Positions 32,957-41,465 of a stretch of 44,704 bases of DNA are shown here, in pieces. The DNA comes from Oscillospiraceae bacterium (GTDB taxonomy: Bacteria; Bacillota; Clostridia; Oscillospirales; Oscillospiraceae). Made by a program: the position numbers and the translations under genes. The notes beneath the pieces are model-generated. The model worked only from the letters and a program-made list of their open reading frames with translations, was not told the origin of the DNA and searched no databases. The stretch's first letter is position 1, and every line of letters starts with the position of its first letter. The stretch lies in assembly GCA_017542425.1 (NCBI GenBank), contig JAFXXH010000074.1, positions 1 through 44,704 on the forward strand, written 5' to 3'.

Positions 32957-34156
32957 ATGGACATCGTGATGTTCGGGGGGAGCTTCAATCCCCCCCACCG
33001 GGGCCACCGGGCCGCCGCACGGGCGGCCATCCGCGCCCTGAAGCCGGACAAGCTGCTGATCGTGCCGGACTACCTGCCCCCCCACAAGGTCCTGGCCCCC
33101 GGCAGCCCCACGCCCGAGGCGCGGCTGGAACTGTGCCGCCGGAACTTTTCCGACATTCCGGGGGCGGAAATCTGCGACATCGAGCTGCGGCGGGGCGGCC
33201 GCAGCTTCACCGCCGACACCCTGCGGGAGCTGGCCGAGCGCTATCCCGGCGCAGACCTGACTCTGCTGGTGGGGACGGACATGCTTTTGACGCTGGAGAG
33301 CTGGCGCGAGCCGGAGTATATTTTGAAAAACGCCCGCATCCGGGCCTTCCCACGGGAGGGGGGCGACCGGAGGGCGGTGGAGGCCGGGGCGGAGAAGCTG
33401 CGGGAGACCTGGGGCTGCGACGCCGCCGTGATCGACATGCAGCCCATCCCCGCCGCCAGCACCGGCATCCGGGCCGCGCTCCCGGAGGGGGGCGGCACGG
33501 AACTGCTGACCGACCGGGTCTACAGCGCCATCGTCCGGGGCAGACTCTACGGCGTCCGGGCAAACCTGCCCTGGCTGCGCCGGAAGGCCTACGCCCTGCT
33601 GAAACCGGGGCGCATCCCCCATGTCCAGGGCTGCGAGACCGAGGCGGTCTCCCTGGCCCGGCGCTGGGGTGCGGACGCCTACGAGGCCGCCGTGGCCGCC
33701 ATTTTGCACGACTGCACGAAAAAGCAGCCCCTGGACGCCCAGCTGCGTCTGTGCAAGCGCTACGGCCTGACGCCTGACGCATACGAGCGCGGCAGCGACA
33801 AGCTGCTGCACGCCAAAACCGGCGCGGCCCTGGCCCTGGCGCGCTTCGGGGTCAGCGAGACCGTGGCGGAGGCCATCCGCTGGCACACCACCGGCAAGCC
33901 GGACATGGCGCTGCTGGAAAAGATCGTCTATATGGCCGACTACATCGAGCCCACCCGGGACTTCCCCGGCGTGGAGCGGCTGCGGGACCTGGCCTACCGG
34001 GACCTGGACGCGGCCATGATGCTGGGGCTGGAGCTGAGCGACGCGGATCTGCGCAGCTACGGCACCGAGCCCCATCCCATCTCCGCCGCCGCCCTGGACT
34101 TCCTGCGGCGGCAGCGGGCAACGAACGAAAACCAAACCTGTGGAACAGGGGCATGA
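32957..34156 (+). CDS. nadD: NadD-YqeK fusion: NaMN adenylyltransferase with HD hydrolase
   Basis: A 399-residue two-domain enzyme. Residues 1 to about 195 are nicotinate-nucleotide adenylyltransferase (NAD synthesis): FGGSFNPPHRGH is the nucleotidyltransferase signature and PAASTGIR the C-terminal phosphate-binding motif. Residues of about 210-390 are a YqeK-type HD domain (family: Ap4A hydrolase), with HVQGCETEA, ILHDCTKKQ, HAKTGAALA, IRWHTTG and MADYIEPTRDFPGV supplying the metal-binding His and Asp residues. In many Firmicutes nadD and yqeK are adjacent separate genes, so this is a fused version of the same pair. rsfS follows after 15 bases. Confidence 0.95.
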   Translation: MDIVMFGGSFNPPHRGHRAAARAAIRALKPDKLLIVPDYLPPHKVLAPGSPTPEARLELCRRNFSDIPGAEICDIELRRGGRSFTADTLRELAERYPGADLTLLVGTDMLLTLESWREPEYILKNARIRAFPREGGDRRAVEAGAEKLRETWGCDAAVIDMQPIPAASTGIRAALPEGGGTELLTDRVYSAIVRGRLYGVRANLPWLRRKAYALLKPGRIPHVQGCETEAVSLARRWGADAYEAAVAAILHDCTKKQPLDAQLRLCKRYGLTPDAYERGSDKLLHAKTGAALALARFGVSETVAEAIRWHTTGKPDMALLEKIVYMADYIEPTRDFPGVERLRDLAYRDLDAAMMLGLELSDADLRSYGTEPHPISAAALDFLRRQRATNENQTCGTGA

Positions 34157-34171
34157 AGGAGGAGCTACACG

Positions 34172-34552
34172 ATGAACACACCCAGGGAACTGGCCGAGCT
34201 GGCCGTCCGGGCGCTGGACGGCAAGAACGCCCACAACATCCGACTGCTGCGCACCACGGACGTGACGGTTTTGGCGGACTATTTCGTCATCTGCACCGCC
34301 TCGTCCACCACCCAGATCAAGACCTTGGCCGACGCCTGCGAGGCCGCGCTGGAGGGCGCGGGGGAGACCAAGCTGCACCGGGAGGGCTACCGCTCCGGCA
34401 GCTGGGTCCTGCTGGACTTCGGCTGCGTGGTGGTCCACCTGTTCATGGAGGAGGCCCGGGCCTTCTACAATCTGGAGCGCCTCTGGGCCGACGCGGAGGA
34501 GATCGACCTTGCCGGCGTGCTGGGCGAGGATTCTTTGAAATGGGAGAGATGA
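34172..34552 (+). CDS. rsfS: Ribosomal silencing factor RsfS
   Basis: Binds ribosomal protein uL14 and blocks subunit joining when nutrients run low. The 126 residues match the family length, with DVTVLADYFVICTASSTTQI, YRSGSWVLLDFGCVVVHLF and FYNLERLWADA as hallmarks. AAGGAGGAG precedes the ATG. Its position after nadD-yqeK is the conserved Firmicutes order; leuS begins seven bases downstream. Confidence 0.95.
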   Translation: MNTPRELAELAVRALDGKNAHNIRLLRTTDVTVLADYFVICTASSTTQIKTLADACEAALEGAGETKLHREGYRSGSWVLLDFGCVVVHLFMEEARAFYNLERLWADAEEIDLAGVLGEDSLKWER

Positions 34553-34559
34553 GAAGCAA

Positions 34560-37067
34560 ATGAAATACGAGTTTGACGCGATCGAAAAGAAATGGCAGCG
34601 CCGCTGGGAGGAGACAAAGCCCTACGCCGCCGTCACCGGGGACCCCCGCCCGAAATTCTACGGGCTGATCGAGTTCCCCTACCCCTCCGCCGCCGGGCTG
34701 CATGTGGGCCACCCCCGCCCCTTCACGGCCATGGACGTGATCACCCGGAAAAAGCGCATGGAGGGCTACAACGTGCTGTTCCCCATCGGCTTTGACGCCT
34801 TCGGTCTGCCCACGGAGAACTTCGCCATCAAAAACCACGTCCACCCCGCCGCCGTCACCCGGGACAACATCGCCAACTTCACCCGCCAGCTCAAGATGCT
34901 GGGCTACGGCTTCGACTGGGACCGGGTGGTGGACACCACCGACCCCCAGTACTACAAGTGGACCCAGTGGATCTTCCTCCAGCTCTGGAAGCACGGCCTG
35001 GCCTACAAGGCCACCATGCCCGTGAACTGGTGTACCAGCTGCAAGTGCGTCCTGGCCAACGAGGAAGTGGTGGAGGGCGTCTGCGAGCGCTGCGGCAGCC
35101 CGGTCATCCGCAAGGAGAAGAGCCAGTGGATGCTGCGCATCACCGAGTACGCCCAGCGCCTGGTGGACGACCTGGACGAGCTGGACTTCATCGAGCGGGT
35201 CAAGACCCAGCAGCGCAACTGGATCGGCCGCTCCACCGGGGCCCAGGTGCGCTTCACCGCCACCACCGGGGACGAGATCACGGTCTTCACCACCCGGCCG
35301 GACACCCTCTTCGGGGCCACCTATATGGTCCTCAGCCCGGAGCACGAGCTGGTGCGGAAGTGGCTTCCGACGCTGGAGAACGCCGACGAGATCCGGGCCT
35401 ATCAGCGCGCCGCGGCGGCCAAGAGCGACCTGGAGCGCACGGAGCTGAACAAGGACAAGACCGGCGTGGAGCTGAAAGGCGTCCGGGGCGTGAACCCGGT
35501 CACCGGCACGGAGATCCCCATCTTCATCTCCGACTACGTCCTGGCCACCTACGGCACCGGGGCCATCATGGCCGTCCCCGGCCACGACGAGCGCGACTGG
35601 GACTTCGCCAAAGCCTTCGGCCTGCCGATTGTCGAGGTGGTCTCCGGCGGCGACGTGACGAAAGAGGCCTTCGTCGCCAAGGACGACAGCGCCGTGATGG
35701 TCAACTCCGGCTTCCTGAACGGCCTGACGGTGAAGGAGGCCATCCCCGCCATGATCGCCTGGCTGACCGAGCGCGGGCTGGGCGAGGCCAAGGTCAACTT
35801 CAAGCTGCGCGACTGGGTCTTCTCCCGCCAGCGCTACTGGGGCGAGCCCATCCCCATGGTGAACTGCCCTGCTTGCGGCTGGGTGCCCCTGCCCGAGACC
35901 GAGCTGCCCCTGCTGCTGCCCAATGTGGCCAGCTATGAGCCCACCGACGACGGCGAAAGCCCCATCAGCAAAATGACCGACTGGGTCAACTGCGCCTGTC
36001 CCAAGTGCGGCGGCCCGGCCAGGCGCGAGACGGACACCATGCCCCAGTGGGCCGGGTCCAGCTGGTACTTCCTGCGCTACATGGACCCCCACAACGACGC
36101 TGCCCTGGTCTCCCCGGAGGCGGAGGCATACTGGGGCCCCGTGGACTGGTACAACGGCGGCATGGAGCACACCACCCTGCACCTGCTGTACAGCCGCTTC
36201 TGGCACAAGTTCCTCTATGACATCGGCGTGGTCCACACCAAGGAGCCCTATGCCCGCCGCACCAGCCACGGCATGATCCTGGGCCAGAACCCGGTCTATG
36301 TGGGCAACGTGGAGACGGAGGCGGAGAAACAGGCGCTCATCGAGAAATACGGCAACCAGGCCCTGCGCCCGGCGGTGAAGATGAGCAAGTCCCTGGGCAA
36401 CGTGGTGAACCCGGACGACGTGGTGAGGGCCTACGGCGCGGACACCATGCGCCTGTACATCATGTTCATCGGCGACTTCGAGAAGACCGCCACCTGGTCC
36501 GACGAGGCCGTGAAGGGCTCCAAGCGCTTTCTGGACCGCTGCTGGAACCTGCTGGAGCTGGCAAAGGACGAGCCGGGCCTGAGCCCCCAGAACGAGGCGG
36601 CGATCCACCGCACGATCAAGAAGGTCACGGAGGACATCGACGGCCTGAAGATGAACACCGCCATCGCCGCCCTGATGAGTCTGGTCAACGACTTCTACGC
36701 CCGCGGCTGCACCCGCGCCGACCTGGAGATCCTGACGGCGCTGCTGTCCCCCTTCGCGCCCCACCTGGCCGAGGAGATGTGGGAAGCGCTGGGCGCGGCG
36801 GCGCGCAGCGGCAAGATGGTCATGCAGAGCCCCTGGCCGCAGTATGACGAGGCGAAGATGACGGAGCAGGAGAAGGAGATCGCCGTCCAGATCAACGGCA
36901 AACTCCGGGGCACCGTGGTCATTCCCCTGGACGCCGACCAGGAGACCGTGGTGGGCCTGGTCCACGCCAACGAGAAGCTCGCCCGCTGGTTCGCGGGCAT
37001 GACGGCGGTGAAAACCATCCTGGTGAAGAACAAACTGGTGAATTTCATCCTCAAGCCCGAAAAGTAA
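34560..37067 (+). CDS. leuS: Leucyl-tRNA synthetase
   Basis: Charges tRNA-Leu. The 835 residues are typical of the bacterial class I enzyme. The HIGH motif appears as LHVGH in PYPSAAGLHVGHPRP (about residue 45). Zinc-binding Cys pairs occur in CTSCKCVLANEEVVEGVCER. The CP1 editing domain (about 220-420) carries FTTRPDTLFGATYM and the acidic DERDWDFA. KMSKSLGN (about residue 607) is the ATP loop, and the anticodon-binding and C-terminal domains end LVNFILKPEK. It is the last gene of the run that begins at ftsY; a new promoter for rpsU starts four bases after its stop. Confidence 0.97.
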   Translation: MKYEFDAIEKKWQRRWEETKPYAAVTGDPRPKFYGLIEFPYPSAAGLHVGHPRPFTAMDVITRKKRMEGYNVLFPIGFDAFGLPTENFAIKNHVHPAAVTRDNIANFTRQLKMLGYGFDWDRVVDTTDPQYYKWTQWIFLQLWKHGLAYKATMPVNWCTSCKCVLANEEVVEGVCERCGSPVIRKEKSQWMLRITEYAQRLVDDLDELDFIERVKTQQRNWIGRSTGAQVRFTATTGDEITVFTTRPDTLFGATYMVLSPEHELVRKWLPTLENADEIRAYQRAAAAKSDLERTELNKDKTGVELKGVRGVNPVTGTEIPIFISDYVLATYGTGAIMAVPGHDERDWDFAKAFGLPIVEVVSGGDVTKEAFVAKDDSAVMVNSGFLNGLTVKEAIPAMIAWLTERGLGEAKVNFKLRDWVFSRQRYWGEPIPMVNCPACGWVPLPETELPLLLPNVASYEPTDDGESPISKMTDWVNCACPKCGGPARRETDTMPQWAGSSWYFLRYMDPHNDAALVSPEAEAYWGPVDWYNGGMEHTTLHLLYSRFWHKFLYDIGVVHTKEPYARRTSHGMILGQNPVYVGNVETEAEKQALIEKYGNQALRPAVKMSKSLGNVVNPDDVVRAYGADTMRLYIMFIGDFEKTATWSDEAVKGSKRFLDRCWNLLELAKDEPGLSPQNEAAIHRTIKKVTEDIDGLKMNTAIAALMSLVNDFYARGCTRADLEILTALLSPFAPHLAEEMWEALGAAARSGKMVMQSPWPQYDEAKMTEQEKEIAVQINGKLRGTVVIPLDADQETVVGLVHANEKLARWFAGMTAVKTILVKNKLVNFILKPEK

Positions 37068-37070
37068 AGG

Positions 37071-37099
37071 TTGACAAGTCCGGGAAAAGCCGATATAAT
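37071..37099 (+). promoter_or_regulatory. Perfect-consensus promoter of rpsU
   Basis: TTGACA (37071-37076), 17 bases, TATAAT (37094-37099). A leader of about 65 bases precedes the rpsU start. Confidence 0.92.
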
Positions 37100-37172
37100 G
37101 CTGTCATTAGCCAGAAAAAGGATGAGACCCCTAAAATCGCTGGCAAAGCGTATTTGGAGGGAGGGAAAATAG

Positions 37173-37358
37173 ATGTCTGAGATCTACGTAAAAGAGAATG
37201 AGACCCTGGACAACGCGCTCAAGCGCTTCAAGAGAAGCTGCGCGAAGTCCGGCGTACTGGCCGACTTGCGGAAGAAGGAGTTCTACCAGAGCCCCAGCGT
37301 GAAGCGCCGCAAGAAGAGCGAGGCCGCACGTAAGAACAAGAACAAGCGCTATTATTGA
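37173..37358 (+). CDS. rpsU: 30S ribosomal protein bS21
   Basis: A 61-residue basic ribosomal protein of the platform of the small subunit, involved in initiation. It opens [20 protein letters not shown] and ends with the Lys/Arg-rich tail [18 protein letters not shown] very strong GGAGGGAGGG lies seven bases upstream. Monocistronic, between its own consensus promoter and terminator. Confidence 0.96.
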   Translation: MSEIYVKENETLDNALKRFKRSCAKSGVLADLRKKEFYQSPSVKRRKKSEAARKNKNKRYY

Positions 37359-37369
37359 TTGCAAAAAAA

Positions 37370-37401
37370 GCACCGCCGAAAAAGCCCGGCGGTGCTTTTT
37401 T
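37370..37401 (+). terminator. Intrinsic terminator of rpsU
   Basis: Arms GCACCGCCG/CGGCGGTGC (37370-37378, 37387-37395) with an 8-base loop, followed by six T and preceded by seven A, so it could work in both directions. Confidence 0.95.
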
Positions 37402-37433
37402 CAGTGCGCCCGGTGAGACACATTTTCGACACA

Positions 37434-37462
37434 TTGATATGAAGTTATTGGTGTGGTATAAT
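37434..37462 (+). promoter_or_regulatory. Promoter of the NTF2-like/GNAT pair
   Basis: TTGATA (37434-37439), 17 bases, TATAAT (37457-37462), about 35 bases before the first start codon. Confidence 0.78.
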
Positions 37463-37498
37463 CGGGGTAACAAATAGAGAAGATGGAGAAAATCATAT

Positions 37499-37867
37499 AT
37501 GGATGTTAGCGCTTTTTGGCACAACGTGTTGACAAAAAACCGGGAAGCCTTGCCGTCCTGGTTTTGTGCGGACGCCGTCATTCGCTGGTGGTGTTCGAAC
37601 GAGCAGTTTACCGTTTCGGAGTACATCCGCGCAAACTGTGATTATCCGGGCGAATGGGACGGTAAAATGGAACGTATCGAGAGAAATGGAGATTCCGTCA
37701 TTTTGGCAGGACGCGTCTTCCTGTCCGATCAAAGCGCATCATTCCACGTCGTGAGTTTTCTCAAGCTGCGTAACGATAAAATTTGTGAACTGGACGAGTA
37801 CTGGGCGGATGACGGAGAGGCTCCCGCTTGGCGGAAGGATATGAAAATTGGCAAGCCGATTCGGTAA
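37499..37867 (+). CDS. NTF2/SnoaL-like small protein
   Basis: A 122-residue protein resembling the SnoaL/NTF2-like cone fold: an N-terminal helix with FWHNVLTKNREALPSWF, ADAVIRWWCSNEQFTVSEYI, then a sheet ending DKICELDEYWADDGEAPAWR, the usual C-terminal strand of this family. Such proteins are enzymes or ligand binders of varied roles; no catalytic claim can be made. G+C is lower than in neighbouring housekeeping genes. The GNAT gene starts about 30 bases downstream and is probably co-transcribed. Confidence 0.75.
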   Translation: MDVSAFWHNVLTKNREALPSWFCADAVIRWWCSNEQFTVSEYIRANCDYPGEWDGKMERIERNGDSVILAGRVFLSDQSASFHVVSFLKLRNDKICELDEYWADDGEAPAWRKDMKIGKPIR

Positions 37868-37897
37868 ATCAGATTTGGCTTGGCAAAGGGCAGAATG

Positions 37898-38353
37898 ATG
37901 CTGGATTATCATAAAACTACCGAAGCGGAGAAATACATAATCAGCGACTGGCAATATGAGGGAGAATATGCCCTTTACAACAAGGCTCCGTATGATGAGG
38001 ATAAGAGAACGGGGCGGGGCTTTGCCAACGCGAAAAACAATTTCTTTTCCTTCGTTGATGGGGAGAAGCTGGTCGGTTTTACAAATCTTGTGGAAGAGGA
38101 AAAAGAGGTCTTTGTCGGTATTGGGGCGAATCCGGCGTATTGCAATCAAGGCTACGGACAAAGGATGCTGTGCCAGACATACAGTCTTTCCAAATCGCTG
38201 TTCCCGGACAAGCCGCTGTATCTGGAAGTGAGAACGTGGAATATGCGGGCTGTCAGATGCTATGAAAAAGCCGGCTTTCGGATCGACGGGGGGCCATTGA
38301 GGGAAACAACCCCCATAGGCGAGGGCGTTTTCTATCGGATGATAAAAGAATAA
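37898..38353 (+). CDS. GNAT-family N-acetyltransferase
   Basis: A 151-residue GCN5-related acetyltransferase. The acetyl-CoA pyrophosphate loop is NQGYGQRML within ANPAYCNQGYGQRMLCQ, and the C-terminal motif B is YLEVRTWNMRAVRCYEKAGF. The substrate is unknown. ATG 37898 lies seven bases after AAAGGG; ATG 37895 and a TTG at 37880 are alternative in-frame starts. Codon use resembles the preceding NTF2-like gene rather than the housekeeping flanks. Confidence 0.88.
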   Translation: MLDYHKTTEAEKYIISDWQYEGEYALYNKAPYDEDKRTGRGFANAKNNFFSFVDGEKLVGFTNLVEEEKEVFVGIGANPAYCNQGYGQRMLCQTYSLSKSLFPDKPLYLEVRTWNMRAVRCYEKAGFRIDGGPLRETTPIGEGVFYRMIKE

Positions 38354-38389
38354 TATATTTTGCAAAGACAAATATATGAGGATATAACG

Positions 38390-38769
38390 ATGGGTGTTTT
38401 TGGAATCAATGAAATGCTCGATATGCAAAGAGCTTTGCGGGAGAGATATGGAGACAAGTGGGGAGGGCTTTCGCCGGAGATAGGTAAGAGTCAGCTACTT
38501 TGGATGATTGGTGAAATTGGGGAGGTAATTGATATCAAAAAAAACACGGCTCCGGGGTAGCAAATTCAGAAAGCGATCAACGAGATCATTTGGTAGAGGA
38601 ACTGGCGGATGTGTTGATGTATTATAACGACATTTAATTGTGCTATGGAATATCTGCGGACGAATTAAGAAGAGCTTATGCAGAAAAGTTCCATACAAAT
38701 ATGAACCGTTGGCAGAGTTCGGTTTCTTTTCGTTTTGTGTCTCAGGGTGAGACAAGTTTTGAGGCATAG
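38390..38769 (+). pseudogene. Broken MazG-like nucleotide pyrophosphohydrolase
   Basis: The intact start encodes MGVFGINEMLDMQRALRERY and IGEIGEVIDI. A run of eight A (38537-38544) then shifts the frame and a stop appears at 38558-38560. Another frame of the same strand continues the family sequence: HLVEELADVLMYYNDI, a stop codon (38635-38637), then LCYGISADELRRAYAEKF and NMNRW. The EELADVxMY motif is the MazG-type metal-binding helix. One frameshift and one nonsense change make this a recent pseudogene. It lies 37 bases after the GNAT gene. Confidence 0.85.
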
Positions 38770-38822
38770 AAGGCGGCGTGACGTAGGAAGCAGATGCAAA
38801 AACCCGAAGTTCCGCACCAAAG

Positions 38823-38883
38823 CCTCCCTTCTTCAGAAGGGAGGTGGCATTCAGCGATCCCCCGCGAGCGGAATGACGGAGGG
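38823..38883 (-). repeat. Dispersed hairpin repeat, copy B
   Basis: Reverse-strand copy of the 23-87 repeat, with hairpin CCTCCCTTCT/AGAAGGGAGG (38823-38844) followed by AGGTGGCAT and CGATCCCCCGCGA. The gap between here and prfA (38884-39160) holds no gene; only the prfA promoter is recognisable. Confidence 0.7.
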
Positions 38884-39059
38884 TTGCGTCACCGCCAGCA
38901 ACTGCCCAAGGAGCCGCATCCTCCCCGCTGCGTCACCGTTCGCAGCAGCCGTGTCGAATGTTTCCGCCACTGACGGCAACCCCCAGGCTGCTGCGCAGAC
39001 AGCCCCCTTCTGAAAAAGGAAGCCTTTCTTACGGCTCGTTTGGGCCGCAAGAAATGCAG

Positions 39060-39089
39060 TTGCCCAGTTGGTGGCCCATGTGCTATACT
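39060..39089 (+). promoter_or_regulatory. Candidate promoter of prfA
   Basis: TTGCCC (39060-39065), 18 bases, TATACT (39084-39089), about 70 bases before the prfA start. Confidence 0.55.
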
Positions 39090-39160
39090 ATCTCCAATCA
39101 GCAGCCCCACCCCCGCCACGGGCTGCCACACGCCACCGCAAAGAAGGGAGCCGGAGCGCC

Positions 39161-40270
39161 ATGGCCGATGCAGTTGCCGCCCTCAGAGACCGATACGCCC
39201 TGCTCCGGGCCCAGCTGGACGCGCCGGAGACCTACGCCGATCCGGCCCTCTGCGCCCGGCTCAACCGGGAGCTGAAAGCGCTGGAACCGCTGCTGGGGGC
39301 CTACCAGCGCCAGGAGGCCCTGTTGCTGCGGCAGCGCGAGGCCAAAGCCCTGCTGAGCGACCCGGAGCTGGGGGAGTTGGCGCGGGCGGAACTGGACGAG
39401 ACCGAAGCGGCCCTGGCGGAGACGGCGCTGGAGATTCGCCGCCTGCGCCTGCCCCCGGACGAGCACGACGGGCGCGCCGTGATTCTGGAGCTGCGGGCCG
39501 GGACCGGGGGCGAGGAAGCGGCCCTGTTCGCGGCGGCGCTCTGGCGGATGTACAGCCTCTACGCCGCCCGGCGGGGCTGGCAGACCCGGCTGCTGTCGGT
39601 CAGCGACACGGAGCTGGGGGGCCTGCGGGAACTGGTCTGCGAGGTCCGGGGCGAGGACGCCTGGCGGCGGCTGCGCTTCGAGGCCGGGGCACACTGCGTC
39701 AAGCGCGTCCCGGTGACGGAGAGCAGCGGCCGCATCCAGACCAGCACCGCCACCGTGGCCGTGCTGCCGGAGGTGGAGGAGGCGGAGCTTGCCATCCCCC
39801 CGGACGAAATCAAAATCGACACCTTCCGCGCCTCCGGCGCGGGGGGTCAGAAGGTCAACAAGACCGAGAGCGCCATCCGGGTCACCCACCTGCCCACGGG
39901 CACGGTGGTGGAGTGCCAGGACGAGCGCAGCCAGTACCAGAACAAGGACCGGGCCCTGGCGATCCTGCGCGCCCGGCTCTACGCCCGGGCACGGCAGGAC
40001 CGGGACGCCGAGCGCGCCGAGGCCCGGCGCAGCCAGGTGGGCTCCGGCAGCCGCAGCGAGAAGATCCGCACCTATTTTTACCTGCGGGACCAGGTGGTGG
40101 ACCAGCGCCTCAGCGGGGACAGCCGCGCCTTCCGCCTGGGGCCGGTGCTGGACGGGGCGCTGGAAGCGCTGAGCGAAGCCCTGCTGGAGCAGGAGCTGGA
40201 CCGGCGCCTGGCGGAACTGGACGCAGCGAGAGAACGAACGGGAGGGCAGGAAACGGATGAATACATATAA
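39161..40270 (+). CDS. prfA: Peptide chain release factor 1
   Basis: Releases finished proteins at UAA and UAG. In the 369 residues, the stop-codon-reading tripeptide region is KRVPVTESSGRIQTS (PxT type, so RF1 rather than the SPF of RF2). The catalytic GGQ lies in ASGAGGQKVNKTESAIRVTH, and GSGSRSEKIRTYFYLRDQVVDQR is the usual domain 3 stretch. I chose ATG 39161 (GGGAG ten bases upstream; homology starts MADAVAALRDRY) over the upstream in-frame ATG at 39068. It overlaps the next gene by 14 bases. The prmC gene that often follows prfA is absent here. Confidence 0.95.
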   Translation: MADAVAALRDRYALLRAQLDAPETYADPALCARLNRELKALEPLLGAYQRQEALLLRQREAKALLSDPELGELARAELDETEAALAETALEIRRLRLPPDEHDGRAVILELRAGTGGEEAALFAAALWRMYSLYAARRGWQTRLLSVSDTELGGLRELVCEVRGEDAWRRLRFEAGAHCVKRVPVTESSGRIQTSTATVAVLPEVEEAELAIPPDEIKIDTFRASGAGGQKVNKTESAIRVTHLPTGTVVECQDERSQYQNKDRALAILRARLYARARQDRDAERAEARRSQVGSGSRSEKIRTYFYLRDQVVDQRLSGDSRAFRLGPVLDGALEALSEALLEQELDRRLAELDAARERTGGQETDEYI

Positions 40271-41465
40271 CACGAAAGACGCCGCAGCCGTGGCGGACTG
40301 TCTGCGCCGGGGCGGCCTGGCCGCCCTGCCCACGGAGACGGTCTACGGCCTGGCCGCCGACGCCGCCAATGAGACGGCGGTGGAGCGGCTCTATCAGGTG
40401 AAGGGGCGGCCCGAGGCCAAGCCCCTGAGCCTGCTGGTCTCCGGCCCGGAGGCCCTGGACCGGTGCTGCGCCCCGGTCCCAGAAGGGGCGCGGGCGCTGG
40501 CACGGCGCTTCTGGCCGGGGCCGCTGACCCTGGTGCTGCCCAGCCGCAAGCTGGAAGCCCCCGCCGTCCGGGCGGGCGGGGAGACGCTGGGGCTGCGCTG
40601 CCCGGACCACCCGCTGACTTTGGAGGTGCTGCAAAGGCTGGGCCGCCCGGTGGCCGCCCCCTCCGCCAACCGGAGCGGGGAGCCCAGCCCGAAAACGGCC
40701 CAGGCGGTGCTGGACGTGTTTGACGGCCGGATCGACGCGGTGCTGGACGGCGGCCCCTGTGAGCTGGGCCGGGAGAGCACCGTGCTGGACATGTCCGCCG
40801 CGCCCTACCGCATTTTACGGCAGGGGGCGCTCCCGGCGGAGGACATCGCCGGGGCCCTGCGGGACGCCCTCACCGTGGTCGGCCTCACCGGCGGCAGCGG
40901 CAGCGGCAAGACCACGGCCCTGCGCTGCCTGGAGGAGCTGGGCGCGCTGATTCTGGACGCGGACCGGATTTACCACGAGCTGACCGTGGGCAGCGCGGCC
41001 ATGCAGACGGAACTGACGGCCCGCTTCGGCCCGGTCTACCGGGACGGGGCGCTGGACCGCCGGGCCCTGGCGGCCGTGGTCTTCTCCGACCCGGCGGCCC
41101 TGGCGGACCTGAACCGCATCACACATAAATATGTCCAGGACGAGATCGAGGCCCGGCTGCGCGCCCACGCCATGGCCGGCGGCACGCTGGCGGCCATCGA
41201 CGCCATTGAGCTGCTGAACATCGAATCTGGCCGCCGCACCTGGCCGAAAGTGGCCGTCACCGCGCCGGTGGAAGACCGGGTCCGGCGTCTGATGGTCCGG
41301 GACAGCATTTCGGCGGAGGCCGCCCGCGCCCGCATCGCGGCCCAGCACAGCGACGAATGGTTCCGGGAACACTGTGACCATGTGCTGGTCAACGACGGAG
41401 ACCGGGCCGGCTTTGAAGAAACATGCAAGAACTATTTTACGGAGGTACTTGGCAGACATGCATGA
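40257..41465 (+). CDS. TsaC-CoaE fusion: threonylcarbamoyl-AMP synthase with dephospho-CoA kinase
   Basis: A 402-residue fusion. Residues 1 to about 205 are a Sua5/YciO/YrdC domain that makes threonylcarbamoyl-AMP for the t6A37 tRNA modification: GGLAALPTETVYGLAADA, VKGRPEAKPLSLLV, FWPGPLTLVLP, SANRSGEPSPKTA and CELGRESTVLDMS. From about residue 207 a dephospho-CoA kinase (last step of CoA synthesis) begins with almost no linker: VVGLTGGSGSGKTTALRCL (P-loop), LDADRIYHELT, DPAALADLNRITH, AIDAIELLNIESG. Both halves look complete. I see no stop or frameshift at the junction. It overlaps prfA by 14 bases and the M18 peptidase by 8. Confidence 0.92.
   Translation: MNTYNTKDAAAVADCLRRGGLAALPTETVYGLAADAANETAVERLYQVKGRPEAKPLSLLVSGPEALDRCCAPVPEGARALARRFWPGPLTLVLPSRKLEAPAVRAGGETLGLRCPDHPLTLEVLQRLGRPVAAPSANRSGEPSPKTAQAVLDVFDGRIDAVLDGGPCELGRESTVLDMSAAPYRILRQGALPAEDIAGALRDALTVVGLTGGSGSGKTTALRCLEELGALILDADRIYHELTVGSAAMQTELTARFGPVYRDGALDRRALAAVVFSDPAALADLNRITHKYVQDEIEARLRAHAMAGGTLAAIDAIELLNIESGRRTWPKVAVTAPVEDRVRRLMVRDSISAEAARARIAAQHSDEWFREHCDHVLVNDGDRAGFEETCKNYFTEVLGRHA

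Noticed and set aside
39161-40270. Release factor 2 because the GGQ region reads GGQKVNKTES, which is RF2-like
   Set aside because: The discriminating tripeptide region is PVT (PxT type), and no programmed frameshift site is present near the start.
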